Below, piece by piece: positions 63,380 to 64,000 of a DNA stretch of 64,000 nucleotides. Each line of letters opens with the position of its first letter. The first letter of the stretch is position 1. The stretch covers positions 1 to 64,000 of the forward strand of contig NZ_JAHCMU010000018.1 in NCBI RefSeq assembly GCF_018449435.1, written 5' to 3'. This DNA comes from Flagellimonas sp. 389 (GTDB lineage: Bacteria > Bacteroidota > Bacteroidia > Flavobacteriales > Flavobacteriaceae). Made by a program: the position numbers and the translations under genes. The notes beneath the pieces are model-generated. The model worked only from the letters and a program-made list of their open reading frames with translations, did no database searches and was not told where the DNA came from.

Positions 63380-64000
63380 ATGCCTAAAAGAGAAGATTTA
63401 AAATCCATTTTGATTATCGGTTCAGGCCCAATCATAATTGGACAAGCATGTGAGTTTGACTACTCTGGTTCCCAAGCACTACGTTCCCTTCGCGAAGATG
63501 GAATCGAGACTATTTTGATCAACAGCAATCCGGCAACGATAATGACAGACCCTGCGATGGCAGACCATGTATATCTGAAGCCGTTGAACACAAAATCGAT
63601 TATAGACATCTTAAAAAAACATCCGAATATAGATGCAGTGTTACCTACCATGGGTGGACAAACCGCTTTGAACCTTTGTATTGAAGCTGATGAAAAAGGA
63701 ATTTGGGAAGATTTTGATGTTGAGATCATTGGTGTTGATATTGATGCCATCAATATCACTGAGGATAGGGAAAAATTTAGGGAGTTGATGCTTAAAATAG
63801 GGGTGGGAATGGCACCCCAAGCGACAGCGACCTCATTTTTGAAGGGAAAGGAAATTGCCCAGGAATTTGGTTTTCCACTGGTGATACGGGCCTCTTTTAC
63901 ACTTGGTGGGGCGGGAGCATCCATTGTTTATGACCCTGAGGATTTTGATGGGCTTTTAAGTCATGGGCTCGAGGTTTCCCCAATCCATGAAGTCATGATC
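63380..64000 (+). CDS. carB: Carbamoyl-phosphate synthase large subunit (partial, runs off right edge)
   Basis: The first 207 residues from ATG 63380 are visible. The N-terminal synthetase domain starts LIIGSGPIIIGQACEFDYSGSQA with ALRSLREDGIETILINSNPATIMTD, followed by VLPTMGGQTALNL, GVDIDAINITEDREKF and the ATP-grasp start VIRASFTLGGAGASIVYD. It makes carbamoyl phosphate for pyrimidine and arginine synthesis. The protein usually has about 950-1070 residues, so most is outside the window. Confidence 0.97.
   Translation, partial: MPKREDLKSILIIGSGPIIIGQACEFDYSGSQALRSLREDGIETILINSNPATIMTDPAMADHVYLKPLNTKSIIDILKKHPNIDAVLPTMGGQTALNLCIEADEKGIWEDFDVEIIGVDIDAINITEDREKFRELMLKIGVGMAPQATATSFLKGKEIAQEFGFPLVIRASFTLGGAGASIVYDPEDFDGLLSHGLEVSPIHEVMI

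Noticed and set aside
63460..63924. 154-codon minus-strand frame at the right edge
   Set aside because: Antisense to the unmistakable carB N-terminal domain.

Overview
The window comes from a chromosome of a marine-type Flavobacteriaceae member (Bacteroidota). Several things point there: promoters of the TTG-N19-TAnnTTTG type, little Shine-Dalgarno sequence, many secreted proteins with short signal peptides, DUF6443/RHS giant proteins, an ECF-sigma module whose last gene is a 'sensor of ECF sigma factor' protein, DUF4199, DUF6515 and type-B L31. Most of the window is AT-rich; the RHS genes at the left edge look clearly richer in G+C.

Layout. 1-6595 (minus): a tight three-gene operon with two giant secreted RHS/YD-type proteins around a small secreted protein; the last giant runs off the left edge. 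7151-8140: an IS1-family transposase with remnants of element ends. 8284-14749 (minus): secreted M1 and M28 peptidases, a beta-propeller/SnoaL fusion and a fused trehalose-6-phosphate synthase/phosphatase. Divergent from the last is a GH15 glucosidase/trehalase-like gene (14855-16654), which overlaps tail-to-tail with a PLP decarboxylase. 18179-27631 (minus): a DUF3829 lipoprotein, then a beta-oxidation operon (MarR regulator, FadB-like, S23 four-helix-bundle protein, FadA, acyl-CoA dehydrogenase) with fadD upstream. A perfect 26-bp palindrome lies in front of the MarR gene.

28001-31058 (plus): pyruvate formate-lyase and its activase, separated by a strong terminator-like hairpin; the activase frame has no ATG, GTG or TTG start. 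A DUF3360 permease, a TTAACCA x8 tandem repeat and purL follow. PurL carries two in-frame insertions that look like REP elements. 36666-38900: a palindrome doublet, then an AT-rich two-gene cassette (ParB-like protein plus D12-class DNA adenine methylase), the best candidate here for an undescribed DNA-modification or defence module. 39064-44926: SDR with AraC regulator, M20 amidohydrolase, RsmB-type rRNA methylase and a BNR-repeat lipoprotein.

44981-52154 (minus): DUF6515 protein, the ECF sigma module, then MsbA-like ABC exporter, phosphohexomutase, GT2 glycosyltransferase and DUF4199 protein, probably one envelope-related operon. 52318-53842 (plus): L31 and a GlmU-like protein. 54240-55990: a small AT-rich accessory patch (XRE-type regulator, divergent coiled-coil peptide, cysteine-rich orphan). 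The rest is housekeeping: serine hydrolase-TPR, MtaB, GNAT, alpha/beta hydrolase, lytic transglycosylase, a 54-residue membrane peptide, TPR protein, L34 and the start of carB at the right edge. I saw no tRNA, rRNA, CRISPR array or replication origin.
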